From positions 1-54,353 of the forward strand of contig JAIUNK010000032.1 in the NCBI GenBank assembly GCA_020161845.1: a stretch of 54,353 bases of DNA. Reading direction: 5' to 3'. Both the position numbers and the translations under genes were made by a program. Positions 28,155-36,231 of the stretch are shown here, piece after piece. Source of the stretch: Actinomycetota bacterium (GTDB lineage Bacteria > Actinomycetota > Actinomycetes > Actinomycetales > Dermatophilaceae). The notes under the pieces were generated by a model that saw only the letters and a program-made list of their open reading frames with translations, searched no databases and was not told where the DNA came from. Position 1 is the first letter of the stretch. The number at the start of each line of letters is the position of its first letter.

Positions 28155-28299
28155 ATGACGCATCGCGCCGAGCGAGTTCCTCGCCGGGCCGCTGGAGGAA
28201 CGGGTGGGTGCCGTGTTGGAGTATCTGGGGGTCACCGACGAGGCGACCGCCGTCCTGGTCGGACACCAGGCTCGCGAATGGGAAGGAACAGCACTGTGA
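28155..28299 (+). CDS. Small coupled ORF with an apparent frameshift
   Basis: An ATG at 28155 has a fine ribosome binding site (GGAGGGTTGCCC). After two codons the coding-like frame is the next one: from 28162 it reads IAPSEFLAGPLEERVGAVLE and on to VLVGHQAREWEGTAL, with third positions almost all G or C in its first two thirds. It ends in TGA overlapping the GTG of the kinase gene (GTGA). Reading straight on from the ATG instead runs in frame into the kinase but gives an arginine-rich, shadow-like leader. One extra base near 28161, a programmed shift or a start further in (GTG 28204) would each explain it. The family is not recognised. Confidence 0.35.
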
Positions 28300-29405
28300 A
28301 ACTGCGGGAGAACGCCCGGTGGGCGATGGTCGTGCCGACCAGCATGGGCATCCGGATCGCCCCCGAACTCGGCCAGCCGGTGCACACCGCCGACCGGTTC
28401 CTGATGCAGGTGACCTCGGCGGAGACCAACGTGGCGAGCGTGCCCGCGGCGCTCGGGATGCCGGTCAAGGTGCTCACGGCCTTCGTGGCCGACAGCCCCA
28501 TCTCGGCCATGATCAAGGCCAACCTGCGCTCTCGGGGGATGACCTTCGAGGGTCCGGACCTGCCCCAGGGTGACGCCTGGGGGCTGCGGCACCAGTTCAA
28601 CATCGCCGACGCCGGCTACGGTGCCCGTGGCCCCCGGGTGTGGAACGACCGCGCCGGCGAGGTCGGTCGGGAGCTGTCCGTCGACCAGTTCGACCTCGAA
28701 CGCCTCTTCGGCGCCGAGGGCGTCCAGATCTTGCACATGTCCGGGCTGGTGGCCGCGATCTCGCCGAAGACCAGCGAGTTCTGCGTCGAGCTCGCCAAGG
28801 CCGCGACACGGCACGGCACCGCGGTGTCGATGGATATGAATTACCGCGCCTCGTTCTGGCGGGGCCGCGAGGAGGAACTGGCCGCGGCGTTCCACACCAT
28901 CGCCGAGCACTGCGACATCCTCTACGGCAACGAGGAGGACTTCCAGCTCTGCCTCGGCATCGACGGCCCCGCGGCCGGCGGCTCGGACATCGACGCCCAG
29001 ATCGAGGAGTTCAAGGGCATGATCGGCCGGATCCGGGCGGCCTATCCCCGCGCGCGGTACATCGGCACCTCGCTGCGCGAGGTCGTCTCCGCCAACCACC
29101 ACAGGTGGGGGCTGGTGCTGTGGGGCGCGGGGGAGAGTGCCGGACCCGGGGAGCCGGCTGACGCGGGGGAGTACGCCGTGTGCCCGCTGCGCGACATCGG
29201 CGTCCTGGATCGGATCGGCGGCGGCGACGGATCGGTGGGTGGCGTGCTGTACGGCGTACTGTCCGGCTGGTCGGTCCAGGAATGCGCCCAATTCGGTTGG
29301 GCGACGGGCTCGCTGGCGGCGACATCCGTCTACGACTACGGCCAACCGGCCGACGAGGAGCAGGTCTGGTCGATCTGGGTGGGCAACGCGCGCGTCAAGC
29401 GCTGA
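28296..29405 (+). CDS. PfkB-family sugar kinase, 2-keto-3-deoxygluconate kinase-like
   Basis: A 369-aa ribokinase-fold protein. The N-terminal block SAETNVASVPAALGMPVKVL stands for the usual GGAEANVA motif. The middle has DMNYRASFWRG, close to the NYRxKLW of KDG kinases, and NEEDFQLCLG. The ATP-site motif is DRIGGGDGSVGGVLYGVLSG with catalytic base D311; the DRxGGGD form is a KDG-kinase trait, though GS replaces the usual AF or SF. It would phosphorylate 2-keto-3-deoxygluconate to KDPG. The GTG start overlaps a small ORF and follows GGAAGGAAC. Divergent from larA, it suggests an aldonate pathway. The N-terminus may be longer if the ATG at 28155 is used. Confidence 0.82.
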   Translation: MKLRENARWAMVVPTSMGIRIAPELGQPVHTADRFLMQVTSAETNVASVPAALGMPVKVLTAFVADSPISAMIKANLRSRGMTFEGPDLPQGDAWGLRHQFNIADAGYGARGPRVWNDRAGEVGRELSVDQFDLERLFGAEGVQILHMSGLVAAISPKTSEFCVELAKAATRHGTAVSMDMNYRASFWRGREEELAAAFHTIAEHCDILYGNEEDFQLCLGIDGPAAGGSDIDAQIEEFKGMIGRIRAAYPRARYIGTSLREVVSANHHRWGLVLWGAGESAGPGEPADAGEYAVCPLRDIGVLDRIGGGDGSVGGVLYGVLSGWSVQECAQFGWATGSLAATSVYDYGQPADEEQVWSIWVGNARVKR

Positions 29406-29520
29406 CCCCGGCAGCGAAGCCCGCTGTGCCACATCGGAGCCCGCATCTGATGCCGCACCGGCAGCCGCACCGCAATGCGTGAGATCGGGCGGGTGGCACC
29501 GGAGCCCTAAGGTTGCACCC

Positions 29521-30198
29521 ATGCGCGGTGATCTGCTCCTCGTCGAGGAGTACTGGTTGTTGACGACGGGGGCTCAGATCGTGCCCGAGCCGTCGACGCC
29601 CGCGCTGCTCGGCACGGCGATGGCCGTGTTGCGGGACCTGGAACGCGCTCACGAGGTGACCTGGCGCGGGCATGGCGCCGACGCCATCCTCATCGTGACC
29701 GGGCCGTGTCGGTGCAAGCCGCCGATGCTGGCCTGGCACGATGCGCTCATCGACTACGCCGGGTCGGACAGTTGCCTCCCCGCCCGCTTCTGTCTCGACG
29801 CGATCATGGAGGAGGCCTGGCGACAGACCGCCGAGCACCTGGTCGGGCGCACCCTCGCCCTCGTCTATCGCAACCAGCTCACCCCGGATCTGTACGGCGT
29901 CGTGGACACCACCGCCGTGCGCCGGCGCCGCGAGGCGCTGCTCGACCTGCTTCCGGCGGGGGAGTACTTCCCCGATCGCGCCCTGGATCTGTTGCTCGTC
30001 GCGCATGCCTCGCACAGCCTCGGCGATCTGCTGCGGGCCCCCGGCACCGAGATCCCGGGGCCCTTGCTCAGCGTGGTCGGCGCCGCGGTCCGCCGGGCTC
30101 ACGGCGACTTCCGGCTGTACCGGGAGACGGTGACCTATCGAGACGCGAACGGCTGGGCGTACGGCCCCGCAGGCCAACGGGCCGACGACGAGTTCTGA
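29521..30198 (+). CDS. Hypothetical protein, 225 aa
   Basis: I do not recognise the family with confidence. The N-terminus MRGDLLLVEEYWLLTT faintly recalls GPP34/GOLPH3-type openings, but the conserved core of that family is not evident. The protein is soluble and mostly helical, with arginine-rich stretches (DTTAVRRRREALLDLL) and a final VTYRDANGWAYGPAG segment. Third-position GC supports coding. No strong Shine-Dalgarno precedes the ATG at 29521. It stands 115 bp after the kinase gene and before the second toxin-antitoxin pair; neither gives a functional hint. Confidence 0.6.
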   Translation: MRGDLLLVEEYWLLTTGAQIVPEPSTPALLGTAMAVLRDLERAHEVTWRGHGADAILIVTGPCRCKPPMLAWHDALIDYAGSDSCLPARFCLDAIMEEAWRQTAEHLVGRTLALVYRNQLTPDLYGVVDTTAVRRRREALLDLLPAGEYFPDRALDLLLVAHASHSLGDLLRAPGTEIPGPLLSVVGAAVRRAHGDFRLYRETVTYRDANGWAYGPAGQRADDEF

Positions 30199-30249
30199 GC
30201 CCCCCGCCACGAGTGCTCTCGAAAGCGGCCGTCAATGCGGTTGCGTCGC

Positions 30250-30276
30250 AGACTGGTCTACAACTAGTCTAAAGAC
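30250..30276 (+). promoter_or_regulatory. Putative promoter/operator of the second toxin-antitoxin pair
   Basis: AGACT (30250-30254) and AGTCT (30266-30270) form an inverted repeat, and GTCTA is repeated directly with an 11-bp period (30256 and 30267), about one helical turn. The region ends at the antitoxin ATG at 30277 and there is no Shine-Dalgarno, so a leaderless start is plausible. An autoregulatory role is inferred from its position. Confidence 0.45.
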
Positions 30277-30507
30277 ATGCCGTCGATCGGATCGTACGAA
30301 GCCAAGACCCACCTGCCGCGTCTCCTCGACGAGGTCGCGGGAGGGTCGACGTACACGATCACCAAGCACGGACGCCCGGTGGCGCGCCTCGTTGGGCTGC
30401 GGCCCGTGATCGCACAAGACGACCTCGTCGCGGCGTTTGCCGCCGCCCGGGCCGGAAAGCGCCTGGGGATGCCCGTGCGGCAGGCCATCGAAGAGGGCCG
30501 CAGATGA
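30277..30507 (+). CDS. Phd/YefM-family antitoxin
   Basis: A 76-aa antitoxin. The N-terminal SIGSYEAKTHLPRLLDEVAG and TITKHGRPVARLVGL are the classic Phd/YefM fold, which binds DNA as a dimer. The C-terminal helix (FAAARAGKRLGMPVRQAIEE) would wrap the PIN toxin. The stop overlaps the toxin start as ATGA. This is a different antitoxin fold from the one at 2002, although both partners are PIN toxins. Chromosomal pairs of this type are common in actinobacteria. Confidence 0.9.
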   Translation: MPSIGSYEAKTHLPRLLDEVAGGSTYTITKHGRPVARLVGLRPVIAQDDLVAAFAAARAGKRLGMPVRQAIEEGRR

Positions 30508-30905
30508 TCCTGGTCATCGACGCCTCCGTGACGATGGCCTGGTGCTTCGAGGACGAGCACAGCGCCGAAGCCGATCGGCTGCTCGGCTTGGTCGTCGCCG
30601 ATGGCGCGATCACGCCGGCGCTGTGGGAGGCCGAGGTCAGCAACGTGCTCGTCGGCGCGGAGCGGCGGGGGCGCACGACGCCCGCTGACAGCGCGCGCTT
30701 CCTTGCCTTGCTCGACGCGCTGCCGATTGAGGCTGCCGATCATGTCCCGTCGAAGGACCAGGTCCTGGGGGCGGCACGGGAGCACGGGCTGTCCGCGTGC
30801 GACGCGACGTACTTAGTGACCGCCATGCTGCACGGAGCAGCGCTTGCGACCTTCGACGAAAGACTCGCCGCCGCGGCGCGCTCCGCCGGTGTTCGCCTCG
30901 CCTGA
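30504..30905 (+). CDS. vapC: PIN-domain ribonuclease toxin (VapC-like)
   Basis: A 133-aa PIN toxin. The metal-binding acids are D6 (VIDASVTMAW), E44 (LWEAEVSNVL), D100 (SACDATYLVTA) and D118 (ATFDERLA), so the active site is complete. It is probably an RNA-cleaving toxin neutralised by the overlapping Phd-type antitoxin. Length is normal. It shows only family-level similarity to the VapC at 2235. It converges on the chemoreceptor gene with a 2-bp gap. Confidence 0.92.
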   Translation: MILVIDASVTMAWCFEDEHSAEADRLLGLVVADGAITPALWEAEVSNVLVGAERRGRTTPADSARFLALLDALPIEAADHVPSKDQVLGAAREHGLSACDATYLVTAMLHGAALATFDERLAAAARSAGVRLA

Positions 30906-30907
30906 GC

Positions 30908-32494
30908 TCAGTCGTTGCCGCCGAGGGAGGCGGCCACGTGATGGAGTTCGCCGGAGAGCCGCACCAGGTCGTCGATCGACTCCCGCATCCGCCCCACGTC
31001 GGCGGAGGTCGTGGCGGCCTGACCCGCCATGGAGCCCGCCGATTCCGCGGCCCGGCCGGTGGCCTGCGCCGCGTCGAGCACGGTCGCACTGATCACGCCG
31101 GTCGTCCGGTTCTGTTCGTCGACCGCCGCGCTGATCGCGCCCTGGTAGTCGCTGATCTCCCGGATCACCCTCGCGATGTTCTCGATGTCGGTGACGGCGG
31201 CGGCGACGTCACCTTGCATCAGCGCCACCTTGGCGGAGATGTCCTCGGTGGCCCGCGCCGACTCCTGGGCGAGTTCCTTGACCTCGTTAGCCACCACCGC
31301 GAAGCCCTTGCCGGCCTCGCCCGCGCGCGCCGCCTCGATCGTGGCGTTGAGGGCCAGCAGGTTGGTCTGCTCGGCGATGGAGGTGATCGCCGCGACGACC
31401 TCGTTGATCTGGGCCGATGAGGTGCCCAGCCGGGCGACCGTCTCGGTGGTGCCCGCGGCGATGGTCACCGCGTTGGCGGCGACGTCGGCCGCGGCGTCGG
31501 AGTTCTGGGCCACCTGACCGATCGACGTGCCGATGTCCTCGGTGTCCGCCGACACCCGGGCCACGTCGTCGCGCAGACCCGTCAACTCCTGCGCCAACGA
31601 GTGCGCGGAGCCGGCCGTCTGCTTGGCCCCCGCGTCGATGGACTCCCCGCCACGGCCCAGTTCGTCGGCGGCCTCCCGCAGCCGAGCGGAGGCCGCGACC
31701 ACCTCGGTCGCCACATGCTGCATCCCGTCGAGGGTGTCGTTGAGGGCCTCGCCGAGCTGGTGCAGCTCGTTGCGGGGGTTGCTGACCGGGAACCGATAGG
31801 CCAGGTCGTGGCGCCGCAGAATGTCCACCACCTGACGAAGGGGTCCGGTGATGCTGCGGCGTACGACGAGGGCCAGCACCAGGCTCAGCAGCGCGATCGC
31901 GGTGCCCCACAGCGCCAGGCGAATCCCGGCGTCCCGGGCGGCCGCGTCGACGTCGTCAACGTAGACGCCCGAGCCGATGGCCCAGCCCCACGGTTGGTAC
32001 GCGGCGACATAGGAGATCTTGGGCTGCGGGGAGTCGCTGCCCGGCTTGGGCCATTGGTAGCTGACGAACCCGCCACCCGCGCGCGCCGCCTGGCCGAACT
32101 CGATGAAGATGGACCGGCCGGTGGGGTCCTTGGTTTCGCTCGGCGGCAGCCCGACGAGCTTGGCGTTGGTCGGGTGCATGAGCACGCGACCGTCGAGGTC
32201 CTGCACCCAGAAGTAGTCCGAACCGTGGTAGCGCAGGCCCCGCAACGCCTCCAGGGCGGCGGCCTTCGCCTGGTCCTGGGTCATGGTGCCCGCCTTCGCC
32301 CGCTCGCCGTAGCCGGCCGCCACGCCCGTCGCGACGTCCACGACCGCCTTGGTTTGGCCCTCCTTCTGGGTCGCTACGACGTCACGGACCACGCCGATCG
32401 ACAAGGTGACCAGCACGGCCGTGCTGACCAGGCTGAGGACCAAAAACCCCAACAGCCGGACGGAGATGCTGACCTGTCCCAGACGTGCCCACAT
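30908..32494 (-). CDS. Methyl-accepting chemotaxis protein with sCache sensor
   Basis: A 528-aa chemoreceptor. A first membrane helix (about 13-35) is followed by an extracellular single-cache domain with the signature [19 protein letters not shown] and [13 protein letters not shown], then a second membrane helix (about 192-212), a HAMP region ([20 protein letters not shown]) and a long signalling domain whose hairpin tip is [20 protein letters not shown] followed by [20 protein letters not shown]. The sCache_2 type often binds small organic acids. It feeds CheA/CheW elsewhere, so the cell is probably motile or uses Che-type signalling. No che genes are in the window. Confidence 0.95.
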   Translation of the reverse strand: MWARLGQVSISVRLLGFLVLSLVSTAVLVTLSIGVVRDVVATQKEGQTKAVVDVATGVAAGYGERAKAGTMTQDQAKAAALEALRGLRYHGSDYFWVQDLDGRVLMHPTNAKLVGLPPSETKDPTGRSIFIEFGQAARAGGGFVSYQWPKPGSDSPQPKISYVAAYQPWGWAIGSGVYVDDVDAAARDAGIRLALWGTAIALLSLVLALVVRRSITGPLRQVVDILRRHDLAYRFPVSNPRNELHQLGEALNDTLDGMQHVATEVVAASARLREAADELGRGGESIDAGAKQTAGSAHSLAQELTGLRDDVARVSADTEDIGTSIGQVAQNSDAAADVAANAVTIAAGTTETVARLGTSSAQINEVVAAITSIAEQTNLLALNATIEAARAGEAGKGFAVVANEVKELAQESARATEDISAKVALMQGDVAAAVTDIENIARVIREISDYQGAISAAVDEQNRTTGVISATVLDAAQATGRAAESAGSMAGQAATTSADVGRMRESIDDLVRLSGELHHVAASLGGND

Positions 32495-32737
32495 GCTCGA
32501 CCTCCAGGTCGCGACAATGACTGGCTCCCAATTCGCCTGGTGACGAGCGTTTCTGAGGGCGGCGCCCCGGTCAGGTCCGGCGGCCTGGCTCCCGCCGACC
32601 TCCCCGGCCTGCCGGCCGCGCCGGCCGCGCCGGCCTCACCCCCCACGGTCGGGCAACGAGCGGCAACCGCTAGAGCCGCCCGGGGCCTGCGCATTTGACT
32701 GGTGAGCACCACGCACGAGAAGCCCCAAGGAGCCACC

Positions 32738-34501
32738 ATGGTCGATCTGTCCGCCGCACCATTCCATCTCGACGCGGACGCGATCCGCTGGGTCGAGGAG
32801 ACCATCGCGGGAATGACCGACGAGGAGATGATCGGCCAGCTTTTCGTCAACATGGGCAGCTCGCGGGATCCGGACTACCTGTGCGGCGTCCTCGACGAGT
32901 TCCATATCGCCGCCGTGCGGTACAACCCGGGGACCGCGCAGGAGGTCTACGAGCAGAACAGGGTCCTGCAGGAGCACAGCACGATCCCCATGCTCGTCGC
33001 CGCCAACACCGAGGCCGGCGGCAACGGCGCGTGCACCGATGGCACCTACATCGGCTGGCAGGTCAAGGTCGCCGCGACCCAGGACCCGGAATTGGCCTAT
33101 CAGCTGGGCCGGATCAGCGGCATCGAGGCCGCCGCCATCGGCTGCAACTGGAGCTTCGCCCCGATCGTCGACATCAACCGGAACTGGCGCAACCCGATCA
33201 TCTCGGTGCGCGCGTGGGGCAGCGATCCGCAGCAGGTGCTCGACTACTCCCTGGCCTATATGCGCGGGATCCGCGAATCCGGGATCGCGCCCGCCGCCAA
33301 ACACTTCCCCGGCGACGGCATCGACGAGCGGGACCAGCACCTGTCCTCCGCGCCGAACTGGCTGTCGACGGCGGACTGGGATGCCACCTTCGGCGCCGTC
33401 TACACCGGCCTGATCGAGGCCGGGTTGCCCAGCATCATGGCGGGTCACATCGCGCTCCCGGCGTACCAGAAGCACTTCAACCCGGCCATGAAGGATGACG
33501 AGATCCTGCCCGCCACCTTGAGCAGGGAGATCATCACCGACCTCCTTCGCGGCAAGCTCGGCTTCAACGGCCTGGTCGTCACCGATGCGAGCCACATGGT
33601 CGGGATGACCGGGGTGATGGCACGGCGCGACATCCTGCCCACGGCCATCGAGGCGGGCTGTGATCTCTTCCTGTTCTTCAACGACCCCGCGGAGGACTTC
33701 GCCTGGATGATGCAGGGCTGGAAGTCCGGCAAGCTCTCCGACGCGCGCCTGCACGACGCGCTGCGTCGCACCCTGGGGATGAAGGCCATGCTCGGTCTGC
33801 ACCGCACGGCCAAGACCGAGATTCTGCGCCCCAAGGAGGAGGCGATGGCGGTGATCGGGGCCGCGGAGCACCGGGCGGTCGCTCAACGCGTCGCCGACCT
33901 CGGGATCACGCTGGTCAAGAACACCCAGCAGGCGTTGCCGATGTCGCCGCGCAAGTACCCCAGGGTTCTGGTCGTGCCCGTCGGGGGGCCACCCAACCCC
34001 ATGGCCATCGGCATTCACGGCGCCGGCGCTCATCCCGCCGACAAGCTCACGGCTCGGTTGCGGGCCCGTGGGTACGACGCCACCCGCTACCAGACGGTGC
34101 TGGACCGGACCAAGGGCAAGAGCCCGGAGGAGGTGGCCGCCGTGGTGATGGGCGCCTACGCGGGCAAGTTGCCGATCTCCGCCCTGACCGACAACTACGA
34201 TCTGGTCCTCTCCGTGGGCAACGTCAACGGGCTGATGCAGCCCGTTGAGCGGGTCTCTTGGCCCGCGACCAAGGGCACCTACGACATTCCCTGGTATGTC
34301 CACGAGATCCCCACGATCGCGATCTCGTGTGCCAGCCCGCACATGTTGCCGGACATCCCGCAGGTCAAGACCTATATCAACTGCTATGACGACAAGGACG
34401 TCACCCTGGATGTGCTGATCGACAAGCTCGAAGGCCGATCGCCGTTCAAGGGCGTACCCACCACCGATGTGTTCGCCGGCCTGGCGGACACGCACTGCTG
34501 A
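32738..34501 (+). CDS. Glycoside hydrolase family 3 protein (beta-N-acetylhexosaminidase-like)
   Basis: A 587-aa GH3 enzyme without signal peptide, hence probably cytosolic. The nucleophile is D283 in LVVTDASHM. The NagZ-type loop is KHFPGDGIDERDQH (188-201), which keeps the D-x-H dyad (D199, H201) but has GDG where the family usually has GHG. A second alpha/beta domain follows, ending near residue 580. It should cleave a terminal beta-linked N-acetylhexosamine or related sugar. The ATG at 32738 is preferred because CCAAGGAGCCACC precedes it; a GTG at 32702 lies upstream in frame. The HAD phosphatase gene follows after 15 nt, so the pair is one operon. Confidence 0.88.
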   Translation: MVDLSAAPFHLDADAIRWVEETIAGMTDEEMIGQLFVNMGSSRDPDYLCGVLDEFHIAAVRYNPGTAQEVYEQNRVLQEHSTIPMLVAANTEAGGNGACTDGTYIGWQVKVAATQDPELAYQLGRISGIEAAAIGCNWSFAPIVDINRNWRNPIISVRAWGSDPQQVLDYSLAYMRGIRESGIAPAAKHFPGDGIDERDQHLSSAPNWLSTADWDATFGAVYTGLIEAGLPSIMAGHIALPAYQKHFNPAMKDDEILPATLSREIITDLLRGKLGFNGLVVTDASHMVGMTGVMARRDILPTAIEAGCDLFLFFNDPAEDFAWMMQGWKSGKLSDARLHDALRRTLGMKAMLGLHRTAKTEILRPKEEAMAVIGAAEHRAVAQRVADLGITLVKNTQQALPMSPRKYPRVLVVPVGGPPNPMAIGIHGAGAHPADKLTARLRARGYDATRYQTVLDRTKGKSPEEVAAVVMGAYAGKLPISALTDNYDLVLSVGNVNGLMQPVERVSWPATKGTYDIPWYVHEIPTIAISCASPHMLPDIPQVKTYINCYDDKDVTLDVLIDKLEGRSPFKGVPTTDVFAGLADTHC

Positions 34502-34516
34502 GGAGTGCGGACCAGC

Positions 34517-35440
34517 ATGTCAGCAACGAGCGGCGGCAGCCCCGCCGGTACGCCGGAGGCCGCCCGGGTCCTCGTGGACTTCGTCCCCCGCCACGACTTC
34601 TTCGTCGGCATCGACTCCGACGGCTGCGCCTTCGACGCGATGGAGATCAAGCACCAGGAGTGCTTCACCCCGGCCACCATCAAGCACTGGGGCCTGCAGC
34701 CGGTCGCCAAGGCCGCCCGCGAGGTTGCCCTCTTCGTCAACCTCTATTCCACGAGCCGAGGACTGAACCGCTGGGTGGCGCTCCAGCGGGTCTTCGACCT
34801 GCTGCGCGCGCACCCCGACGTGCAGGCCCGGGGGTTCGTCGGGCCCAGCGGGGCGGCCCTGGCGAAGTTCCTCGGCTCGGGCTATCCGCGCTCGGACGCC
34901 GGCATCGCGCAGTGGGCCGACGAGCATCCCAGCGAGGAGATGTCCACTTGCCTGGCGTGGGGGGCCGCCGTCAACGCCAGCATCGCCGACATGGTGCACG
35001 GCGTACCGCCGTTCCCGCACGTCCGCGAGACCCTAGCGATGATGCAACGGCAGGCCGACCTCATGGTGGTCTCCGCGACCCCGGCGGAGGCGTTGCAGCG
35101 GGAGTGGACCGAGCATGGGCTCGCGCCGTTCATGTCCGTCATCGCGGGCCAGGAGATGGGCAGCAAGGCGCAGCACGTGCGGGCCGCGGCGATGGGCAAG
35201 TACGCCGACGCCGAGCACGTCCTGCTGATCGGGGACGCGCCCGGCGACCGGGACGCGGCCCGCGAGGCCGGCTGTCTGTATTACCCGATCAACCCCGGCC
35301 ACGAGGCGGCCAGCTGGGCCAGGCTGCGCGACGAGGCTTTCGCGCGGTTCACCGCGGGGACGTACGCCGGGGCCTATCAGGACGCGCTCGTCGCGGAGTT
35401 CGAGGCGCTCCTGCCGGATACGCCACCATGGTTGCGCTGA
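34517..35440 (+). CDS. HAD-family hydrolase
   Basis: A 307-aa HAD-superfamily protein. Motif I is GIDSDGCAFD with nucleophile D33 and acid/base D35; motif II is the VVSATP segment; motif III is the lysine in MGSKAQHVRAA; motif IV is LLIGDAPGDRDAA. A helical cap lies between motifs I and II, containing KHWGLQPVAKAAREVALFVN. It probably dephosphorylates a small phosphate ester. The co-transcribed GH3 glycosidase suggests a sugar phosphate or amino-sugar phosphate. The ATG at 34517 is chosen over a GTG 12 nt upstream; either is possible. Confidence 0.88.
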   Translation: MSATSGGSPAGTPEAARVLVDFVPRHDFFVGIDSDGCAFDAMEIKHQECFTPATIKHWGLQPVAKAAREVALFVNLYSTSRGLNRWVALQRVFDLLRAHPDVQARGFVGPSGAALAKFLGSGYPRSDAGIAQWADEHPSEEMSTCLAWGAAVNASIADMVHGVPPFPHVRETLAMMQRQADLMVVSATPAEALQREWTEHGLAPFMSVIAGQEMGSKAQHVRAAAMGKYADAEHVLLIGDAPGDRDAAREAGCLYYPINPGHEAASWARLRDEAFARFTAGTYAGAYQDALVAEFEALLPDTPPWLR

Positions 35441-35570
35441 GCCCGAACGGGTTTCGGGATGGGGCCTGGCGGGTAGGGTTTGCGCGACGCAGCGGCCGCG
35501 GGTGTTCGAGGCAGCGGCCGCCTCGCTCAGGGTCACTCCCCGGGCCGCCCGACGAGAGGAATTCGACGTC

Positions 35571-36119
35571 ATGATCCTGCTCGGCATCATCCTGATCCTG
35601 CTGGCCGCGCTGCTCGGTCTGGGTGGTCTGTGGCTGACCACCTCCGGCGACCACACGCGATTCACCGTCTCCGGTCCGCTGGGCATGAGCGTCGAGATGT
35701 CACCGGCCGCTCTGCTCATCCTGGGCATGCTCGCCATGGGCCTGCTGTGGGCGGGCTGGTGGCTGATCAAGTACGGCACTGTGCGCGGCCTGTCGCGCCG
35801 TCGGGAGCGCAAGGACCTGGAGCGCGAGCGGCGCGAGCAGGAGCGCGCCCTGGCGGAGACCAACGCCAAGCTCGGCCGCGATCGGGAGAGCGCCGCCGAG
35901 GCGGAACGCCGCCGCGAGGAGGAGCGCGTGCGGGAGGCTCGCCTGCGTGTCGAGGCCGATCGGCGCCGCGAAGCTGGCCGCGAGGATGAGGTACGGCGGC
36001 TTGCTGCGGACCGCGATGCTGCAATGCGCGACGCCGGTCAGCCGGGCGGCCCCGGTTCCGCGGGTCCGGGGTGGACGGGGCCTGGGGGAGGCCCCGGCGC
36101 ACCGCCACCCCGACCCTAA
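35571..36119 (+). CDS. Small membrane protein with coiled-coil tail
   Basis: A 182-aa protein of unknown family. Two membrane helices (about 2-25 and 46-69) flank a short external loop with GDHTRFTVSGPLGMSVEM. The cytosolic part is a long, highly charged coiled coil rich in arginine and glutamate (ERKDLERERREQERALAETN and similar), ending in a glycine/proline-rich tail. The ATG at 35571 follows GAGAGGAATTCGACGTC, a somewhat long spacing. It is a single gene between two others, closed by a strong terminator. A scaffold or envelope role is possible, but nothing in the sequence settles it. Confidence 0.7.
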   Translation: MILLGIILILLAALLGLGGLWLTTSGDHTRFTVSGPLGMSVEMSPAALLILGMLAMGLLWAGWWLIKYGTVRGLSRRRERKDLERERREQERALAETNAKLGRDRESAAEAERRREEERVREARLRVEADRRREAGREDEVRRLAADRDAAMRDAGQPGGPGSAGPGWTGPGGGPGAPPPRP

Positions 36120-36134
36120 GCCCACCTGACACCG

Positions 36135-36171
36135 GCGAAGGCCCCGGCCAGATCCACGCCGGGGCCTTCGC
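36135..36171 (+). terminator. Strong hairpin terminator after the membrane protein gene
   Basis: Perfect 14-bp GC-rich stem (36135-36148 with 36158-36171) around a 9-nt loop, beginning 15 nt after the stop codon. It has no T-run, as is common in actinobacterial intrinsic terminators. Confidence 0.8.
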
Positions 36172-36194
36172 GTTGGCTCGGTGATTCCGGAGAG

Positions 36195-36227
36195 CTTTAC
36201 AAAGGAATCTTTGCAAAGCTATCTTTG
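36195..36227 (+). promoter_or_regulatory. Three-site operator before the ArsR-like gene
   Basis: CTTTACAAAG (36195-36204), CTTTGCAAAG (36209-36218) and a half-site CTTTG (36223-36227) are spaced exactly 14 bp apart and end just before the ATG at 36232. The middle one is a perfect palindrome. The AT-rich set stands out against the local GC content. It is a natural binding array for the regulator encoded next, giving autorepression and control of the MFS gene. Confidence 0.75.
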
Positions 36228-36231
36228 GACC

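Noticed and set aside
28155-28295. Extended N-terminus of the KDG-kinase-like protein from the ATG at 28155
   Set aside because: The added residues are an arginine- and glycine-rich shadow sequence with poor third-position GC, while the neighbouring frame looks coding. The GTG at 28296 gives a normal family start.
29521-30198. GOLPH3/GPP34 family assignment for the hypothetical protein
   Set aside because: Only the first 15 residues resemble that family. The conserved core segments are absent, so I left it unassigned.
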